A stretch of 24,282 nt of DNA, taken from positions 1-24,282 of the forward strand of contig JAQYVG010000010.1 of assembly GCA_030145595.1 (NCBI GenBank). The letters run 5' to 3'. A program made the position numbers and the translations under genes. This DNA comes from Desulfobacterales bacterium. GTDB lineage: Bacteria > Desulfobacterota > Desulfobacteria > Desulfobacterales > UBA11574. This document shows positions 21,825 to 24,282 of this stretch, one piece after another; position 1 is the first letter of the stretch; each line of letters opens with the position of its first letter. The notes below the pieces were generated by a model. The model searched no databases. It was not told the DNA's origin and worked only from the letters and a program-made list of their open reading frames with translations.

Positions 21825-22844
21825 ATGAATCGACCATTTATTATTCCTGTGTTTTTACCCCACCACGGGTGTCCCCACCGCTGCATTTTCTGTAACCAGG
21901 TGACGATAACAAGCACCAAAAAGAATCTGCTGGATATGAAACAACTTCACCTGCGGATCAATGAATTCCTAAAATATAAAAAAAAACAGCGGCATCCGGT
22001 TCAGATTGCCTTTTACGGCGGCAATTTCCTGGGGCTGAAAACAGATGATATCAAGCGTCTGCTTCACGAAGCCGCCAAGTTCGTCAAGGACGGACAGGTC
22101 GACAGCATCAGGTTCTCTACGAGGCCGGACACCATCAACAATCAGAGGCTGGATGCTATCAAACAATATCCGGTGGCAGCCATAGAGCTTGGCGTCCAAT
22201 CTATGGATGACCAGGTGCTGGCCACTGCAAACCGCGGGCACACCTCTCTTGACACCGAACAAGCGGTAGAACTCCTCAAGGCTCGCAAATATACAATCGG
22301 TCTGCAGATGATGGTGGGCTTGCCCGGTGACGATGAAGCCAAAGCTCTTGCCACCGGTCGCAGAATTGCCGGCCTGGGCCCTGATTTTGTCAGAATTTAT
22401 CCTACGACAGTCCTGGCCAACAGCCCCCTGGCCACGTGGTATCAGCAAGGAGAATATGCGCCCTGGCCTCTCAAGCAATGCGTAACTGTTGTTAAAAAGC
22501 TTTACCTGATGTTTACAAATAATAAAATTCCGGTCATCCGCATGGGGCTGCAGTCTTCGGAAGATCTCGAAGAAGGATCAACCATTTTGGCCGGCCCCTA
22601 TCATCCGGCCTTCGGACATCTGGTTCATTCGGAGATCTTTCTTGACAGGGCTGCGGCCGCTATCAAGCCTGCAAAAAGCAATCATGATGCCATCACTCTA
22701 AAGGTTCATCCGCACAGCCTTTCCAAAATGAGAGGCTTGAACAATCAAAACATTGAAATTCTAAAAAGAAAATTTCAAATCAAGGATCTTCAAATTATAC
22801 CGGACTCTTCCCTTTCCCCAAACAAGCTGGTTGTACGGCAATAA
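21825..22844 (+). CDS. Radical SAM protein, Elp3/HemN-like
   Basis: Radical S-adenosylmethionine enzyme of 339 residues. The 4Fe-4S cluster motif is Cys16-x3-Cys20-x2-Cys23 (HGCPHRCIFC), preceded by the hydrophobic IIPVFLPH strand. The SAM-binding GGNF element and core strands (FSTRPDTIN, ELGVQSMDD, GLQMMVGLPGD) resemble those of bacterial Elp3-like or HemN-like proteins. It lacks the acetyltransferase domain of Elp3 and is shorter than HemN. The exact reaction is unknown. Its tight coupling to rnc hints at an RNA-related role, which is inference. The ATG at 21825 has no strong ribosome binding site. Confidence 0.88.
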   Translation: MNRPFIIPVFLPHHGCPHRCIFCNQVTITSTKKNLLDMKQLHLRINEFLKYKKKQRHPVQIAFYGGNFLGLKTDDIKRLLHEAAKFVKDGQVDSIRFSTRPDTINNQRLDAIKQYPVAAIELGVQSMDDQVLATANRGHTSLDTEQAVELLKARKYTIGLQMMVGLPGDDEAKALATGRRIAGLGPDFVRIYPTTVLANSPLATWYQQGEYAPWPLKQCVTVVKKLYLMFTNNKIPVIRMGLQSSEDLEEGSTILAGPYHPAFGHLVHSEIFLDRAAAAIKPAKSNHDAITLKVHPHSLSKMRGLNNQNIEILKRKFQIKDLQIIPDSSLSPNKLVVRQ

Positions 22845-22895
22845 AGATATCGTCTAAAGTATTTTTTTGTAATGCCGATATAGTATTTAGAGCGA

Positions 22896-22901
22896 TATAA
22901 T
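22896..22901 (+). promoter_or_regulatory. Consensus -10 box upstream of the cNMP-binding gene
   Basis: A perfect TATAAT lies about 75 bases before the ATG. The -35 position (22873-22878, TGCCGA) matches poorly, so the promoter may need an activator. Confidence 0.35.
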
Positions 22902-22975
22902 TACGCCCCTGGAATAAACATGGGACCATATGAAATCTAAAGGCCCGGGTGTTGGTCTTGGAGGGAAAAAGTATC

Positions 22976-23698
22976 ATGATTGAATCGAAATACTTGAAAG
23001 ATGATATAAAAAATATTCAGCAGCTTTGCACACTCCCGGCTTTAAAGAGTTTTGAAACCAGGGATCTCGCCAAGCTGTTGAAACTGAGCAAAATAAGACA
23101 ATATGAGGACGGAGAAATTATCATTGAAGAAGGTGACACGGATCAATGGCTTTATTTTCTACTTTCAGGCAAAATACGAATTTCAAAAAATGGGGCTCAT
23201 ATCTCCACCATTGATAAATCGGGTGAAGTTTTTGGTGAAATGAGACTGATAGATGGGTTAAGCAGATCATCCTCTATACACGCAGAGGGCCACACAACCT
23301 GTCTGGCGGTTGACATATCCGCAAAGCATAAGCTTGATTCTGACCATGAAGCAGACAAACTATTAAAATTATTATATAAAGTTATGATGGAGTATATATC
23401 GGTTCGCTTGCGCTTAGCAAACGAGAACCTGATTAAAGCCCAACAGGAAATGGAGGATATATCGGTTCGCTTGCGCTTAGCAAACGAGAAACTGATTAAA
23501 GCCCAACAGGAAATTGCAAGCTTGAAAAAAGGTAATCCGGCAACAAAACCAAAAGATCAAAAAAATGTATTCCAGCAACAAAACCAAAAGATCAAAAAAC
23601 AACTAGCTGCTCAAAAAAACCAAAAGATCAAAAAACAACTAGCTGCTCATAAAGAGTTTGTATATACGGGGATCATAGAAACGGCAACCGGAGGCTAA
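22976..23698 (+). CDS. Cyclic-nucleotide-binding domain protein with repeated coiled coil
   Basis: A 240-residue protein. A cyclic-nucleotide-binding domain spans about 25-115 (GEIIIEEGD, LYFLLSGKIRIS, then GEVFGEM...LSRSSSIHA, with the phosphate-cassette Glu88 and Arg97). No DNA-binding helix-turn-helix follows. Instead there is a long charged coiled coil containing two near-identical 21-residue repeats (139-159 and 160-180; SVRLRLANE.LIKAQQE), then two 12-residue repeats (NQKIKKQLAA, about 203-226). The C-terminus is VYTGIIETATGG. ATG at 22976 is chosen; GGAGGG lies ten bases upstream, whereas a GTG at 22949 has nothing. It is co-transcribed with the small gene one base downstream. A cAMP/cGMP-responsive scaffold or sensor is plausible; the output is unknown. 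Confidence 0.85.
   Translation: MIESKYLKDDIKNIQQLCTLPALKSFETRDLAKLLKLSKIRQYEDGEIIIEEGDTDQWLYFLLSGKIRISKNGAHISTIDKSGEVFGEMRLIDGLSRSSSIHAEGHTTCLAVDISAKHKLDSDHEADKLLKLLYKVMMEYISVRLRLANENLIKAQQEMEDISVRLRLANEKLIKAQQEIASLKKGNPATKPKDQKNVFQQQNQKIKKQLAAQKNQKIKKQLAAHKEFVYTGIIETATGG
23390..23515 (+). repeat. 63-bp in-frame tandem duplication
   Basis: Two adjacent copies (23390-23452 and 23453-23515) differ at only a few positions and encode the 21-residue coiled-coil repeats of the cyclic-nucleotide-binding protein. The near identity at DNA level points to a recent duplication. Confidence 0.92.
23541..23649 (+). repeat. 35/36-bp tandem repeat, partly out of frame
   Basis: ACCAAAAGATCAAAAAACAA and its continuation CTAGCTGCTCA occur at 23583-23613 and again at 23619-23649, with a period of 36 bases. 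A partial earlier copy (CAACAAAACCAAAAGATCAA at 23541-23560) lies 35 bases upstream, so it is read in a different frame (TKPKDQ instead of NQKIKK). Confidence 0.85.
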
Positions 23699-23699
23699 G

Positions 23700-23924
23700 A
23701 TGGGCAACGAATATCTTACTTATAGATTTGGATTTATGGCTGTGAAAAAAGGATTTGCTACACCAGAGCAAGTTTCCAAGGCTTTAGAGGTTCAGTTTGA
23801 TGAGAATGTAGCGACAAAAAAGCACAGGCTAATCGGGGAGATTTTACTCGACATGGGCTTCATGGAGACATCTCAAGTCAACAAAGTGCTTGAAGACCTG
23901 TCTAATAACAACCATCTAGTATGA
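23700..23924 (+). CDS. Small protein similar to the T2SS-E N-terminal domain
   Basis: A 74-residue protein built from two related helical motifs, FMAVKKGFATPEQVSKALEVQ (without its last residue, about 12-31) and IGEILLDMGFMETSQVNKVL (45-64). The GEILLDMGF..xxQVxxVL pattern resembles the N-terminal domain of type II secretion/pilus ATPases (GspE/PilB), found alone here without an ATPase. The upstream stop is one base before its ATG and GGAGG lies inside the preceding gene (23690-23694), so it is translationally coupled to the cyclic-nucleotide-binding protein. The pair probably acts together as a signalling module, perhaps with a pilus or secretion system or with c-di-GMP, but no function is established. 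Confidence 0.7.
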   Translation: MGNEYLTYRFGFMAVKKGFATPEQVSKALEVQFDENVATKKHRLIGEILLDMGFMETSQVNKVLEDLSNNNHLV

Positions 23925-23944
23925 TGCGACATTAGCAATGCAGG

Positions 23945-24282
23945 CTAGCCTTTTACTACCCCTATAGGTCTCAATTTAGCCACTTTTAATGAGATCCCCG
24001 CTCCATGGACCACCTCAACAACCTGAGAGACATCCTTGTAAGCTTCAGGCATTTCTTCGGCCAGGGTGGCCCTGCCGGTCCACCGCACTATGATACCCCG
24101 ATCTTCCAGTTCACGGTTGATGGCTCTGCCTCTGCTCGCTTTTTTAGCTGCTTTGCGGCTCATAACGCGCCCGGCACCATGACAGGTCGAGCCGAAGGTC
24201 TCTTCCATGGCTTTCTGTGTACCGACCAGAACATAAGAAGCCGTGCCCATGTCGCCCGGTATGATAACCGGCTGTCCCACTC
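23945..24282 (-). CDS. rtcB: RNA-splicing ligase RtcB (3' part, cut by window edge)
   Basis: The C-terminal 112 or so residues of RtcB, the GTP-dependent ligase that joins 2',3'-cyclic phosphate and 5'-OH RNA ends. Recognisable blocks are PVIIPGDMGTASYVLVG, the catalytic FGSTCHGAGRVMSR whose His accepts GMP, and the terminal KLRPIGVVKG. The gene enters from beyond the right edge; the GTG at 24280 is not taken as a start because the matched family sequence continues upstream. It is convergent with the small T2SS-E-like gene, separated by 20 bases with no clear terminator. In some bacteria RtcB is encoded with archease, which would lie outside the window if present. Confidence 0.95.
   Translation of the reverse strand, partial: VGQPVIIPGDMGTASYVLVGTQKAMEETFGSTCHGAGRVMSRKAAKKASRGRAINRELEDRGIIVRWTGRATLAEEMPEAYKDVSQVVEVVHGAGISLKVAKLRPIGVVKG

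Noticed and set aside
1..24282. CRISPR array, tRNA, rRNA, integrase or insertion sequence
   Set aside because: No regularly spaced repeats with unique spacers, no tRNA cloverleaf and no transposase or integrase frame were seen. The repeat clusters are too short in period and are imperfect.

Overview
The window looks like chromosomal DNA of a Gram-negative anaerobe, most likely a sulfate-reducer-type Desulfobacterota (Desulfobacterales-like). This is inferred from the Na+-type F-ATPase Fo genes with paired b/b' subunits, the sirC-ccsA-hemA order, the style of the DHH and metallo-beta-lactamase (MBL) genes, and many short imperfect repeat clusters between genes. It is not a phage or a mobile island. 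Nearly every gene belongs to a recognisable housekeeping family.

Layout. 0.1-3 kb: a J-domain protein (-), the DNA-binding protein HU (+) with a strong terminator, and prolipoprotein diacylglyceryl transferase lgt (-). 3-6.1 kb (-): lytic transglycosylase mltF, a short orphaned htpX C-terminal remnant, and a dynamin-like membrane GTPase. 6.1-6.8 kb: gene-free leader. 6.8-9.4 kb (+): clpB, ending at a bidirectional terminator shared with the convergent ATP synthase operon. 9.4-13.3 kb (-): an Fo operon atpZ-atpI-atpB-atpE(four-hairpin)-atpE(single hairpin)-atpF'-atpF, with a good promoter and no F1 genes. 13.3-13.9 kb: gene-free, with two copies of a structured repeat. 13.9-15.7 kb (+): a DHH phosphoesterase and an MBL-fold hydrolase. 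15.8-18.7 kb (+): sirC, a CcsA/HemX-like membrane protein and hemA (tetrapyrrole synthesis). 18.8-22.8 kb (+): fabD, a DksA-type factor, a PHP phosphoesterase, rnc and a radical SAM protein. 23-23.9 kb (+): a cyclic-nucleotide-binding protein with an internally duplicated coiled coil, coupled to a small protein resembling the T2SS-E N-terminal domain. At the right edge lies the 3' part of rtcB (-).

The most notable system is the ATP synthase rotor. One gene encodes four fused c-subunit hairpins. Hairpins 1 and 4 keep a two-carboxylate Na+ site (Glu at positions equivalent to 32 and 65, followed by Ser66). Hairpins 2 and 3 have lost both carboxylates (Ala/Gly and Gln). A normal single-hairpin c with the full two-carboxylate motif is encoded next to it. 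This suggests a mixed rotor ring with fewer ion sites than hairpins, comparable in principle to the F/V-hybrid rotor of Acetobacterium woodii but with a different architecture. Other points of interest are the htpX remnant, several families of inverted or tandem short repeats placed against start codons and ribosome binding sites, and recent in-frame and out-of-frame DNA duplications in the cyclic-nucleotide-binding gene.
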